A stretch of DNA of 64,000 nt from positions 1 to 64,000 of the forward strand of contig JBNKEI010000093.1 of NCBI GenBank assembly GCA_050288705.1. The letters are read 5' to 3'. Source of the DNA: JBNKEI01 sp050288705 (GTDB lineage Bacteria; Myxococcota; Myxococcia; Myxococcales; UBA5297). Under the pieces are notes generated by a model. The model did no database searches, was not told where the DNA came from, and saw only the letters and a list, made by a program, of their open reading frames with translations. The position numbers and the translations under genes are program-made. Of the stretch, positions 1 to 8,419 are shown piece after piece. Every line of letters starts with the position of its first letter. The stretch's first letter is position 1.

Positions 1-264
1 GGAAGCATGGTGGCTGCTCGCGCGGGATTTCCAAGCCGCGGAGAAGCCGTTCTTCATGGCGTAGTTATCTGGGGATTCACTATGTCAATCAGCTCGCTCT
101 TGCTAAGCGTGTTTGCCCCAATGCAGATAGCAATGCAGTCAACAGGCTTTCTTTGGGCGGTGGCCGGCTCAATCCTGGGATCGCTTTTGGCCGCAATATT
201 GGGAGCAACCACTGCAAAAACAACTCCCTACCGCCAGCATGTACCTAGGGAAGCCAACCCATAA
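1..264 (+). CDS. C-terminal part of a small integral membrane protein (5' end outside window)
   Basis: The reading frame is open from base 1 and ends at a TAA at 262-264, so only the C-terminus is visible. The first ATG (7) need not be the real start. Two hydrophobic stretches are visible, one around residues 18-38 and one around 47-68, the second rich in Gly and Ala (SILGSLLAAILGA) as in tightly packed helices. The turn before the first helix (AARAGFPSRGEAVLHG) resembles bacterial YrzE-like membrane proteins, in which a Gly/Ala-rich helix follows an R-G-(V/F)-P-(S/T)-R segment. That family link is a recollection and is weak. Function unknown. A 47-nt gap follows before the convergent zinc-ribbon gene. 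Confidence 0.5.
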   Translation, partial: GSMVAARAGFPSRGEAVLHGVVIWGFTMSISSLLLSVFAPMQIAMQSTGFLWAVAGSILGSLLAAILGATTAKTTPYRQHVPREANP

Positions 265-311
265 CAACAATGAAAAGAATTGGGCCAGCGCGAGAGTTGC
301 GCTGGCATAGT

Positions 312-515
312 TTAGATCATGCGAAACTTCCACTTACCCCCTTCGCTTAAGCAGACGCGATATTCACTTCCACAATAGAAACAGCGCACTTCCGTTCCTT
401 GCCCAAATCCATCGGGATAGGGGTTGTTTGCATCGCATTCCGGACAATCGAATTCATAAAGCATTTTTACCTTCGCGTCTTCTCCGTCTGCGTCCCAACA
501 TGAACGACTGTCCAT
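312..515 (-). CDS. Zinc-ribbon microprotein
   Basis: A 67-residue reading frame with two CxxC pairs, CPEC at residues 24-27 and CFYC at 45-48, spaced as in a zinc ribbon. The linker YPDGFGQGTEVR is typical of short zinc-ribbon proteins. There are two plausible starts. The ATG at 515 has an AAAAGG stretch 8 nt upstream. An internal ATG at 464 is preceded by GAAGG and would give a 50-residue protein starting MLYEFDCPEC, which fits a bare ribbon fold better. The protein is probably cytoplasmic. It could bind nucleic acid or be a metal-binding accessory protein; nothing in the context decides. The cysteine spacing makes it more credible than a random frame of this size. Confidence 0.5.
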   Translation of the reverse strand: MDSRSCWDADGEDAKVKMLYEFDCPECDANNPYPDGFGQGTEVRCFYCGSEYRVCLSEGGKWKFRMI

Positions 516-645
516 AGAACAAACCTTTTCGTTTTATTCCTAACCTTCGCACGAAGTCGTCCCTACTGCCAAGCCTAGTTCCCCTATGATCGTACTTGCG
601 CTTCTACTGGGAGGACACCATTTTTTCCACGAATAAGCTAACCCA

Positions 646-1560
646 TTGAATGGAAAGGCTAAGTGCTTGAATTCAAAGCATTACACCATAGTCGTTCTTT
701 CCTCTCACAAGCCGGGAATGCAAAGCTTTAGAATACCTGGCTGGTTGTTGCCAGCCGCCTATGCCGCAATTTCGGGTACGTTAACCTTGCTAGTAGTAGC
801 GGGAATTTATTGTTATTGGCTGGCTAACCAGTCTGCCCAAGCCGAAGTGTGGAAAGAAGAAAACTTTCGCTTAAAGGAAAAACAGCAGAAAATCGAAGAA
901 CGCATCAGTCATCTGACCAAGATTTTAGACGAAGTAGAAAACCTTCATAAGCAATTGGATAGCACTTCTTCTTCAACTTTTCCGGACGGTTCTACCCTGG
1001 TTCCCACCAGCGATGACCGCAACCAACCGAACAGTATTCCCGAAGAAATTGGCCACCACAGCAACGGAACTGAAGGATTCGGGTTTAGGTTAGCCAAATG
1101 GATCTATTCTCAAAAAAAACGCCTGAAACAATTACAAGAATACTTCCATCAGCAAAACTCTTTGCTCGCCACCGCTCCCAAAGCTTGGCCGGTGCTAGGA
1201 TGGGTCACCAGCGATTTTGGAGTTCGTGTGGATCCCTTTACTGCGAAACGTACATTTCATGAGGGCATCGATATAGCTGCCAAGCAAGATACACCCATCA
1301 CTGCCCCTTCGGACGGAACAGTGCTCTTTGTCGGTTCGGAAAATGGCTTTGGAAAGCTACTGGTCTTGGAACATGAAAACGGAATTAGAACCCGCTACGC
1401 TCATTTGTCAGCCATTCATGTAGATAGCGGACAAAAAGTGTTGCAGGGCGAAAAACTGGGCGCAGTTGGAAGCACCGGGCGTTCTACTGGCCCTCATCTT
1501 CATTACGAAGTTTTGGTAGACGGAATCCCCCGAAACCCGCGCATGTTTCTTCTGCAATAG
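646..1560 (+). CDS. Membrane-anchored M23 family metallopeptidase
   Basis: A 304-residue inner-membrane protein with a large periplasmic domain. Residues 33-59 form one transmembrane helix, 66-106 a charged coiled coil, and about 195-298 the LytM/M23 peptidase. The zinc ligands are present: H205 and D209 in HEGID, and H284/H286 in GPHLHYE, with the usual GSTGRSTG lead-in. The family cleaves peptide cross-links in peptidoglycan, and intact ligands suggest an active enzyme rather than an EnvC-like activator. The start is a TTG at 646 without a strong ribosome binding site; a slightly different start is possible. It lies 113 nt upstream of secA on the same strand and may share its transcript. 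Confidence 0.9.
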   Translation: MNGKAKCLNSKHYTIVVLSSHKPGMQSFRIPGWLLPAAYAAISGTLTLLVVAGIYCYWLANQSAQAEVWKEENFRLKEKQQKIEERISHLTKILDEVENLHKQLDSTSSSTFPDGSTLVPTSDDRNQPNSIPEEIGHHSNGTEGFGFRLAKWIYSQKKRLKQLQEYFHQQNSLLATAPKAWPVLGWVTSDFGVRVDPFTAKRTFHEGIDIAAKQDTPITAPSDGTVLFVGSENGFGKLLVLEHENGIRTRYAHLSAIHVDSGQKVLQGEKLGAVGSTGRSTGPHLHYEVLVDGIPRNPRMFLLQ

Positions 1561-1673
1561 ATGTTGACTTTTCGCGGCCAAAGCAATAGCAGCGCATCAA
1601 TAATAATTTAATAGCATGAAGAAGGTCAGCCACGGTGATAGAGTGCGGCCTTTGTCTCGCCAGGCAGGAGCCT

Positions 1674-4505
1674 ATGTTCAAACTAGCCAGAAAAGTCATC
1701 GGAACTAAAAATGAACGTGAACTCAAGCGGATGCAACCAGTAGTGGCGCGCATCAATGACCTTGAGACCCAAGTCAGAAAAATGTCCGATGATGAATTTC
1801 CTCGCCAAACCGCTCAATGGAAGGAAGAAATTCAAAAAGGTCGACCCCTTGACGAGCTGCTTCCAGAAGCTTTTGCGGTGGTACGCGAAGCTAGCCGTCG
1901 AGTTCTCGGCCAACGCCATTTTGATGTCCAGTTAATTGGCGGCATGGTTCTCAATAAAGGGGCTATTGCCGAAATGCGCACCGGCGAGGGAAAAACTCTT
2001 ACTGCTACTGCCCCGATATACCTGAATGCACTCTCCTCTCGAGGCGCACATGTGGTTACCGTCAATGATTACTTGGCTCGACGAGACAGCGAATGGATGG
2101 GCCGGGTTTACAGATTTCTAGGATTGACGGTGGGATGCATTGTTCACGACCTGAATGACCGAGAAAGGCAAGCTGCCTATCGCAGCGACATCACCTATGG
2201 TCAGAACAATGAATTTGGCTTCGACTATCTGCGCGACAACATGAAGTTCCGGTTACAGGACTATGTTCAGCGGGAGCTGAATTATGCAATTGTCGACGAA
2301 GTAGACTCCATTCTTATTGATGAAGCACGTACTCCGCTAATTATTAGTGGACCGTCTGAAGAGTCTACCGAGCAATACTACAGTATAAACCGGGTCATGC
2401 CGGGATTAATGCCTGATCAGGACTATGTACTCGACGAAAAGAACCGGCAGGTGCTGCTTACCGAGCAAGGAGTAGAAAAAGTCGAAAAAAGGCTCGGAAT
2501 TGCTAATCTGTATGCTCCCGAAGAGGTAGAAACGCTTCACCACGTAGAACAGGCGTTGCGTGCGCATACCCTTTTCCGGCGCGATACTGATTATGTGGTA
2601 CGCGATGGGCAAGTATTGATTGTAGACGAACACACTGGCCGTATTCTTCCTGGGCGTCGTTGGTCCGATGGTTTGCACCAAGCCATAGAAGCAAAAGAAG
2701 GCGTGGTCATTGAAAACGAAACGCAAACATTAGCTACCATTTCATTTCAGAATTACTTCCGTATGTATTCCAAGCTTGCCGGCATGACTGGTACTGCCGA
2801 TACAGAAGCTCAGGAATTCGCAAAAATTTATAATCTAGATGTTCTAGTCATTCCTACTAATCGAAAAATGGTGCGGGCAGACAATGAGGACGTAGTTTAT
2901 AAAACCGAGCGTGAAAAATTCCAGGCGGCAGCCGAAGAAATTGAAAAACTTTACAAAAACGGCCAGCCGGTTTTGGTAGGTACGGTCTCGGTAGCCAAAA
3001 GCGAAGCCATTTCTTCCTATTTAAAGAAACGAGGCATTCCTCATAATATATTGAATGCCAAGCATCACGAACGAGAAGCAGAGATTGTCGCCCAAGCCGG
3101 TCGTACTCAGTCAGTAACTATTGCCACCAATATGGCAGGACGCGGCACCGACATTGTTTTGGGAGGTAACGCCGAATTCCTTGCCAAGAAAGAATTGGGA
3201 CCTCCTCCGGAACTAAAGTCATCCGAACAGAATACTGACGAACAAATTCAAGCCTACGAACAAGCTCTTACCCAATATCAACTCGATTTAGAAAAAGCAT
3301 TGGAAAAACACAAGAAACAATGCGACCAAGAAAATAAAGAAGTTCTTGCTAAAGGCGGGCTCTATATTTTAGGAACCGAAAGACACGAAAGCCGGCGAAT
3401 TGATAACCAATTGCGTGGCCGTGCTGGGCGACAAGGAGACCCGGGAGCAAGTCGCTTTTATCTTTCCCTTGAAGACGACCTGATGCGTATTTTCGGCTCT
3501 GATCGCATCAAGAGTCTTATGGAAACTTTAGGCATGGAAGACGGCGAGCCTATTGAGCATCGCTGGTTAACTAGATCAATTGAAAATGCCCAGAAAAAGG
3601 TAGAAGGCCATAACTTCGATATACGAAAGAATTTGTTAGAATATGACGATGTAATGAATCAGCAGCGCAAAAGTATTTACAAATTACGCCGAAGAGTATT
3701 GGCAGCAGGCGCAGGGTTTCCTTTGGTTGAATACGAAGAAAACCCCAAAACACGAAAAAAGAACCGCATTGAAACTACGGTAAGCTGGGAAGATTCTCGC
3801 GAAAGAATTCTTGATCTCATAGAAGAAACCATTTTCTCATTATGTGACGCTTTTGCGAGCTCGCGCAGCCCCACTGGTTGGGATATGCAAGGCTTGGAAC
3901 ATGCTTTAACCGAGCAATTAGGGCTCTCCATGAATCTTGCTTCGGGGAGTTTTCACAGTCGCGAAGATCTCGAAGAACAAATATGGAACGTTATATACAA
4001 AAAATATGAACAAAAAGAAAAAGACTTTAGTCCAGACAATTTCAGAAGGTTTGAGCAATATATCTATTTGTCTACCATAGACGCCTTATGGAAAGACCAT
4101 TTGCTGGCGATGGATCATCTGCGTCAGGGAATTGGCCTACGAGGCTACGGCCAAAAAGATCCCAAGCAAGAATACAAAAAAGAAGGATACCAAATGTTCT
4201 TGCAAATGATGCGTTCCATTACCACCAACGTAACCACTATGATTTTGAGAGCCAGTTTGGTTCGCCAACCAGAGTCGGTTAAAGGAGAACCAGACCAAGA
4301 AAACTTTGATTTATCCAAAAAACGCCTACCTTCCAACATAAGAGAAAGCCGCGGAGAATCGGTTGCTAGCGGAGGATCTCCTTCTGCGGGAAAACAGCAA
4401 ACCGTGCACCGGCAAGGGCCCAAAGTTCGCCCCAATGATCTTTGCCCTTGTGGAAGCGGAAAAAAATACAAGAGGTGTCATGGTTTGGAAGAAGCCACTG
4501 GCTAA
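1674..4505 (+). CDS. secA: Preprotein translocase ATPase SecA
   Basis: The motor of the Sec pathway, which pushes unfolded preproteins through SecYEG. The ATG at 1674 ([10 protein letters not shown]) matches the conserved SecA N-terminus and has GCAGGAG just upstream; an in-frame GTG at 1635 would add 13 residues and is less likely. Visible parts in order: Walker A (MRTGEGKT, about residue 103), the [20 protein letters not shown] segment of NBD1, the preprotein cross-linking region, NBD2 with NMAGRGTDI and the [17 protein letters not shown] motif, the helical scaffold, and a C-terminal zinc site [14 protein letters not shown] that binds SecB or phospholipid. 943 residues is normal length. A Gln/Lys-rich insertion near residues 520-560 sits in NBD2, as in many proteobacterial homologues. 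Confidence 0.98.
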   Translation: MFKLARKVIGTKNERELKRMQPVVARINDLETQVRKMSDDEFPRQTAQWKEEIQKGRPLDELLPEAFAVVREASRRVLGQRHFDVQLIGGMVLNKGAIAEMRTGEGKTLTATAPIYLNALSSRGAHVVTVNDYLARRDSEWMGRVYRFLGLTVGCIVHDLNDRERQAAYRSDITYGQNNEFGFDYLRDNMKFRLQDYVQRELNYAIVDEVDSILIDEARTPLIISGPSEESTEQYYSINRVMPGLMPDQDYVLDEKNRQVLLTEQGVEKVEKRLGIANLYAPEEVETLHHVEQALRAHTLFRRDTDYVVRDGQVLIVDEHTGRILPGRRWSDGLHQAIEAKEGVVIENETQTLATISFQNYFRMYSKLAGMTGTADTEAQEFAKIYNLDVLVIPTNRKMVRADNEDVVYKTEREKFQAAAEEIEKLYKNGQPVLVGTVSVAKSEAISSYLKKRGIPHNILNAKHHEREAEIVAQAGRTQSVTIATNMAGRGTDIVLGGNAEFLAKKELGPPPELKSSEQNTDEQIQAYEQALTQYQLDLEKALEKHKKQCDQENKEVLAKGGLYILGTERHESRRIDNQLRGRAGRQGDPGASRFYLSLEDDLMRIFGSDRIKSLMETLGMEDGEPIEHRWLTRSIENAQKKVEGHNFDIRKNLLEYDDVMNQQRKSIYKLRRRVLAAGAGFPLVEYEENPKTRKKNRIETTVSWEDSRERILDLIEETIFSLCDAFASSRSPTGWDMQGLEHALTEQLGLSMNLASGSFHSREDLEEQIWNVIYKKYEQKEKDFSPDNFRRFEQYIYLSTIDALWKDHLLAMDHLRQGIGLRGYGQKDPKQEYKKEGYQMFLQMMRSITTNVTTMILRASLVRQPESVKGEPDQENFDLSKKRLPSNIRESRGESVASGGSPSAGKQQTVHRQGPKVRPNDLCPCGSGKKYKRCHGLEEATG

Positions 4506-4531
4506 ATAGAAGTATTGCAGTCAAAAACTAT

Positions 4532-4915
4532 ATGCTCCGACTGGAAAAAGTTGTGGACCGAATTCAAATTAATAGTCTTCGTGCTCGCTGCATCATTGGC
4601 GCCATTGATTATGAACGCCGTGAAAAACAAGAAATACTGATTACTTTGAGTCTGTGGGTTGACCTTTCCATAGCTGGAAAAACCGATCGTCTCGGCGACA
4701 CTATCGACTACCAGAAGATTTGCGATCGCATTGTTTACCTAGTAGAAAATTCGAGCTATTTTTTAATTGAAGCGCTAGCTGAGAAAATTGCTGAAACCTG
4801 CCTGGAACACCCAAAAGCGAAAAAAGTTCAAGTTATGGTAACTAAACCATCGGCTATAGCTACCGCACAATCAGCAGGGGTAGAGATTATTAGAAGCAAG
4901 AGCGTATCACCCTAA
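4532..4915 (+). CDS. folB: Dihydroneopterin aldolase
   Basis: The enzyme converts 7,8-dihydroneopterin to 6-hydroxymethyl-dihydropterin and glycolaldehyde in folate synthesis. The protein has the FolB pattern: RCIIGAIDYERREKQ near the N-terminus with the conserved Glu, DTIDYQKI in the middle carrying the conserved Tyr, and VMVTKPSAI with the catalytic Lys near the end. Two starts are possible. ATG 4532 gives 127 residues. GTG 4553 gives a 120-residue protein beginning (V/M)DRIQINSLRARC, which aligns better with the family start MDRI. The gene follows secA by 26 nt and is probably cotranscribed. Another folate gene, folP, is 46 kb away. Confidence 0.9.
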   Translation: MLRLEKVVDRIQINSLRARCIIGAIDYERREKQEILITLSLWVDLSIAGKTDRLGDTIDYQKICDRIVYLVENSSYFLIEALAEKIAETCLEHPKAKKVQVMVTKPSAIATAQSAGVEIIRSKSVSP

Positions 4916-4936
4916 CCTTTCCTCCACCCGCAATTT

Positions 4937-5057
4937 TCAGTGCGCCTTCGAGCGGAGTCGTTCGAGCTCTGCTAAAGCATCAGCTAATTGCTTCTCGGCT
5001 TGCTCTGCTATTCCCATATTTGTATAGTTCTTGCGGGATGCGAAGCTCTAAGCTCAT
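4937..5057 (-). other. Two overlapping micro-reading frames, possibly a frameshifted short gene
   Basis: The 164-nt gap between folB and the 1060-residue gene holds two short minus-strand frames with protein-like composition. One runs 5057 to 4980 (25 residues, starts MSLELRIPQELYKYGN) and the other 5017 to 4937 (26 residues, MGIAEQAEKQLADALAELER, amphipathic and coiled-coil-like). Joining them by one frame change would give about 40 residues. This could be a decayed or frameshifted short gene behind the large gene, or chance. No family is recognised. Confidence 0.2.
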
Positions 5058-5079
5058 TGATACGCGAAAGTTGCTTCCT

Positions 5080-8000
5080 TTAACTCTTTCCCAAAGCAGT
5101 CTGGCAACTACCCAGCTTCGCAAAGTTGTTATTCATAGTCAGCGCTTTAATGAATTCCACACCTGACACCGCATCGAGCGGGAGGAAAAAAGCATCGACT
5201 AATTGTCGTTGTAAAGAAGGCTTTAGGCAGGCGAAAGCCTGGTCGGGAAATGAGAAGAACATCTTGGCGCGGGTTTCCCGATAGGGACACAATTGTGCAT
5301 AACGCAGCCATTTCTTAATTTCCAAGTCTAGCGCTCGAGCATCATTAGTTTTTTCAAGCGTTGCCGTTTGCAATCGTGACCAATCGCACAGCAAATGTTC
5401 TCGCGTAGCTGGAGATACTCTAGGAAGACCAGAGTCGAAAAACGCTTGGTACAGGGATTCCAGTTCCGGCCTAAATCGGTCAGTCACCTGCTCGGGACCA
5501 AAGCCCTGACCCGCCATTTCCAACAACGATGCGACCGCGTTACAAGCAAAACGGGCCTGCATTTCCGCAGAGGAGGTAACTTCAGCAGCGTTGCTTTGAC
5601 TGTGAAGTGCTGCGCGCATTGCGTGGACGTTGCTGTCGCGAAGAGCGGTTTCATCGAGGCTCGGCGCAAATGCGCTACCTACGATGCGTAGTTGCTGAGA
5701 AAGAAGACGGCTGGGCTCGGGGACTGATGTCATCAACGCAGTTTCTATTTTTTCCTGAAGCTCAGCTTTTGACACCTTACCATTCAGCAAGTCTTCGCAT
5801 TCCCGAATAGTAGCCTGGTCGATTGCTCGTTCCCGTAACACCTGCAGTGCTGCTGGCGCCCATTTGGTTACATCGCCATGGCCAAGAACATACTCCATAG
5901 CCTGCGCAGCAATTTGTCGCGCCTGCTGCGAAAACTCAGCGGGGGTCAAGGTATTCAATTTAGTTCCCCTAACCCAGCTATATGCGAACAATTTCTCCAC
6001 CAACTCTTCTCGTGATTCCAAGCCTGCCGAGAGCCGCATTCCATAGCGGTTGCCTATCGCGGAGAAAGAGCAAGAGAGAAAGGCGAAGCTGTCGCGAATG
6101 GCCACCTGCCTTAATATTGGATCATGCGGTAGGCATCGATTTGGCTTTTTGGTAGCAAAACTTAACAAGTTCTGCTGAAGCGCGGCATTCTCGTCCTCAG
6201 CGCCCTCAAAGTTATGCGTAGCTACCGGTTCTATGTATACAAATGGTAAGCCCTCTTCATGACACAGGTTTACAGTCTGAGAGTGCAGCATTTCTGCCAG
6301 ACAAATATCTCGAAGGAAACTTGCATTTTTCGCTGCCTGGCCAATCATCTCCAATTCGCTGTGATGAGCATGCGCCATAAAGTGCGTGAGTAACTGGCTT
6401 TCGTCATTTCCCATCCAGCCTAAATCCTTTTCTGCCTCTCTCAGGCTAGCGGTAACTGCGTGCGCGGAAGCGTCTTTTGGGTTGCTAATATATGTAACTC
6501 CGCCAGCCATAATCTTGGCGCTGCCGAGGGAGATATATTTTTGAAAACTCTTGCACAGCACAATCTTTAACCTACCTGCCTCTATGTCAGGAGCTAGTTT
6601 TTCCAAAACGACGTTTAGATCAGATGCTTTGTTTGCTGTTTGTTTTTCGATAGTAATGTCGAGCAACAGCACGGCGGGTTGCTTTTTGCTCGGTTGGAGG
6701 TAGTCGAGCCATTGCCGAGCCATCTCTAATAGTCTTTCGGCGTTCCATTCATTTCGGGCGTCACCTTGGTTTTTTTTGGTTGGCAGACTAGAGTTAAGGC
6801 CAACGAAGACAGCGCGTGAGGGCCCGCTACATTTACCGAGTGATAAAATTTCGTAGTACTCGTGAAATGGTTCGCTGCTCGATATAGGCGCAGCTCTCTT
6901 ACCAGTGAGTTTTTTTACAATGCCCATACCAGCGCTAATGGCGTCCATGCCACTGGAAAACAGAAAGGTTTCCGAAACCTTAATAGCTCTTTTCTCCAGA
7001 GTAGGAGCCCGCTTTTTCAGCATTTTGGCGGCTGCTTGCTTAAAATCAGCTTCCTCATAGGGCTTAGTGACCGCCAGTAAAAGGTGCATCTCTTCGAGAA
7101 GCACTGCATAGGCAGCAGAAAAACGAGTCGAATCCTCAGTTAGAGCCGGTAAAGCACGACTAACCTTGGTCAGGGCATTCATCGCATTAGCTACTAGGGA
7201 ATCATGCTTAAAGTTTGGAGCGTTTATCTTTGCAGATAAAGTTGTTTCCAAGCCCTTGAGCAGAGCTGACGCGCCGCGGGCAATTGCTTGCAACGCATGA
7301 CCGTTAGGCAAAGTTTTAAGTGCGCCAATCGTTTCTTTAAGCTCTTCACAAAACGTTAGAAAAACCGAGGTATTGTCGCTGCTTTCCAGCCTACGAACAG
7401 AGGCTGCATTAGAAGCATGAAACAATTTATTAACATGGTAAGCGGATGGCCGCCCGCCATGCAAAATTAACTGTGCTTGTGCATCTGCTGAAAGGGACTT
7501 TTGTCCTAGTTCAATTGCAACCAGTCCAGGCGTTAGCGGCTTGATAGTTGTCTTCGACTCTGGAAGTACTTTTGGCAAAAGACGGGTATTAATAGGATGT
7601 TTTTTCTTGAGAGCTTTAATAATTTTCGCAGCATTAGTACTTGAATTGGCGAATAAAATCTTCTTGGAAGAACTCTCGTGACCAAGACCGCGGTAGATGC
7701 CTGAGCAAAGCTCATGAAAATGAGTTCCCGGATCATGTCGGTGATACCCTGAATTAAGCGCACAGGTAACTCGTAACCCCGATCGCAACACGGGAGGTAT
7801 TCCATCCTGCGCAACTTGCAGGCCATATTGCTTCGCTAAGTGTTCTGAGCCGGGAATTGCCGATAATTCCCGTCGCCGTGCCTCGGCATAATCAGGAACC
7901 GTTGGTGACGATATGGTGTACTGCTTGCCTAAGGTAGAAAGCTGGTCTGCTGCCGCCGAACGATCGTGAATCCAAAGGCGCGCCAGGCATTGATCAAGAC

Positions 8001-8262
8001 CAACCCGAAACTCATCTGACGCCCAACTCGCGCCAGACAAGTTCCCGCATTGCAGTCTGCTATAGTCATTTACGGCAGCGGCTTCATTCACCCCATCTTT
8101 TGTGTCCATCAAGGAGTCGTCGCAAAAAAGCTGTTTCCTATATAGGCTATCTGCCTTTGCGGCTAGCATACTGTCATCACGCGTGCCCACGGTTAATGCC
8201 TTAGTATGGTGGTCTGGCTGCTGCAAGTCGGTTTGCGAAATGTTTCGGTTGATTTTGATCAT
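5080..8262 (-). CDS. 1060-residue protein with a divergent Cys/Met-metabolism-type PLP enzyme core
   Basis: No close family is recognised over the full length, but the middle reads like a fold-type I, cystathionine gamma-synthase-type PLP enzyme. Four landmarks appear in the right order. SSGMDAISAG (436-445) resembles the SGMAAI helix start. LLLDIT (532-537) resembles the D-x-T cofactor-ring contact. CKSFQKYISLGS (570-581) aligns with the S-x-TK(Y/F) lysine loop, putting the Schiff-base Lys at K575. MRLSAGLESREEL (742-754) resembles the C-terminal RLSVGLE..EDL segment. Extensions of about 430 residues before and 270 after are unassigned. There is no signal peptide or transmembrane helix, so it is probably cytoplasmic, or secreted by a non-Sec route. 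The ATG at 8262 has a poor ribosome binding site. The gene stands alone. Function unknown; the PLP assignment is by motif reading only. Confidence 0.75.
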   Translation of the reverse strand: MIKINRNISQTDLQQPDHHTKALTVGTRDDSMLAAKADSLYRKQLFCDDSLMDTKDGVNEAAAVNDYSRLQCGNLSGASWASDEFRVGLDQCLARLWIHDRSAAADQLSTLGKQYTISSPTVPDYAEARRRELSAIPGSEHLAKQYGLQVAQDGIPPVLRSGLRVTCALNSGYHRHDPGTHFHELCSGIYRGLGHESSSKKILFANSSTNAAKIIKALKKKHPINTRLLPKVLPESKTTIKPLTPGLVAIELGQKSLSADAQAQLILHGGRPSAYHVNKLFHASNAASVRRLESSDNTSVFLTFCEELKETIGALKTLPNGHALQAIARGASALLKGLETTLSAKINAPNFKHDSLVANAMNALTKVSRALPALTEDSTRFSAAYAVLLEEMHLLLAVTKPYEEADFKQAAAKMLKKRAPTLEKRAIKVSETFLFSSGMDAISAGMGIVKKLTGKRAAPISSSEPFHEYYEILSLGKCSGPSRAVFVGLNSSLPTKKNQGDARNEWNAERLLEMARQWLDYLQPSKKQPAVLLLDITIEKQTANKASDLNVVLEKLAPDIEAGRLKIVLCKSFQKYISLGSAKIMAGGVTYISNPKDASAHAVTASLREAEKDLGWMGNDESQLLTHFMAHAHHSELEMIGQAAKNASFLRDICLAEMLHSQTVNLCHEEGLPFVYIEPVATHNFEGAEDENAALQQNLLSFATKKPNRCLPHDPILRQVAIRDSFAFLSCSFSAIGNRYGMRLSAGLESREELVEKLFAYSWVRGTKLNTLTPAEFSQQARQIAAQAMEYVLGHGDVTKWAPAALQVLRERAIDQATIRECEDLLNGKVSKAELQEKIETALMTSVPEPSRLLSQQLRIVGSAFAPSLDETALRDSNVHAMRAALHSQSNAAEVTSSAEMQARFACNAVASLLEMAGQGFGPEQVTDRFRPELESLYQAFFDSGLPRVSPATREHLLCDWSRLQTATLEKTNDARALDLEIKKWLRYAQLCPYRETRAKMFFSFPDQAFACLKPSLQRQLVDAFFLPLDAVSGVEFIKALTMNNNFAKLGSCQTALGKS

Positions 8263-8298
8263 GGTTTACCGGAATTCTGGGAAATAGGAGGTATAACT

Positions 8299-8355
8299 TT
8301 GGACGAACTGGTCCGTTTGTTTATCGAAGAAGAGATAAAAAAGTTGTGTGACTAG
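8299..8355 (+). CDS. Candidate 18-residue micro-ORF with a perfect Shine-Dalgarno
   Basis: A TTG-started frame of 18 codons (LDELVRLFIEEEIKKLCD) is preceded by AGGAGG at 8286-8291 with a 7-nt spacer, the best ribosome binding site in this part of the window. The peptide is a regular amphipathic, acidic helix pattern. It lies on the plus strand in the 157-nt gap between two minus-strand genes. It could be a small protein, a leader peptide, or a chance match. No terminator or promoter was identified for it. Confidence 0.25.
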   Translation: MDELVRLFIEEEIKKLCD

Positions 8356-8419
8356 TAGGCAAAAGTAAGAGAGAAAAATGACCAGAGCAGGCATACTCGC
8401 TTGGAGATGTCAATGAGTT

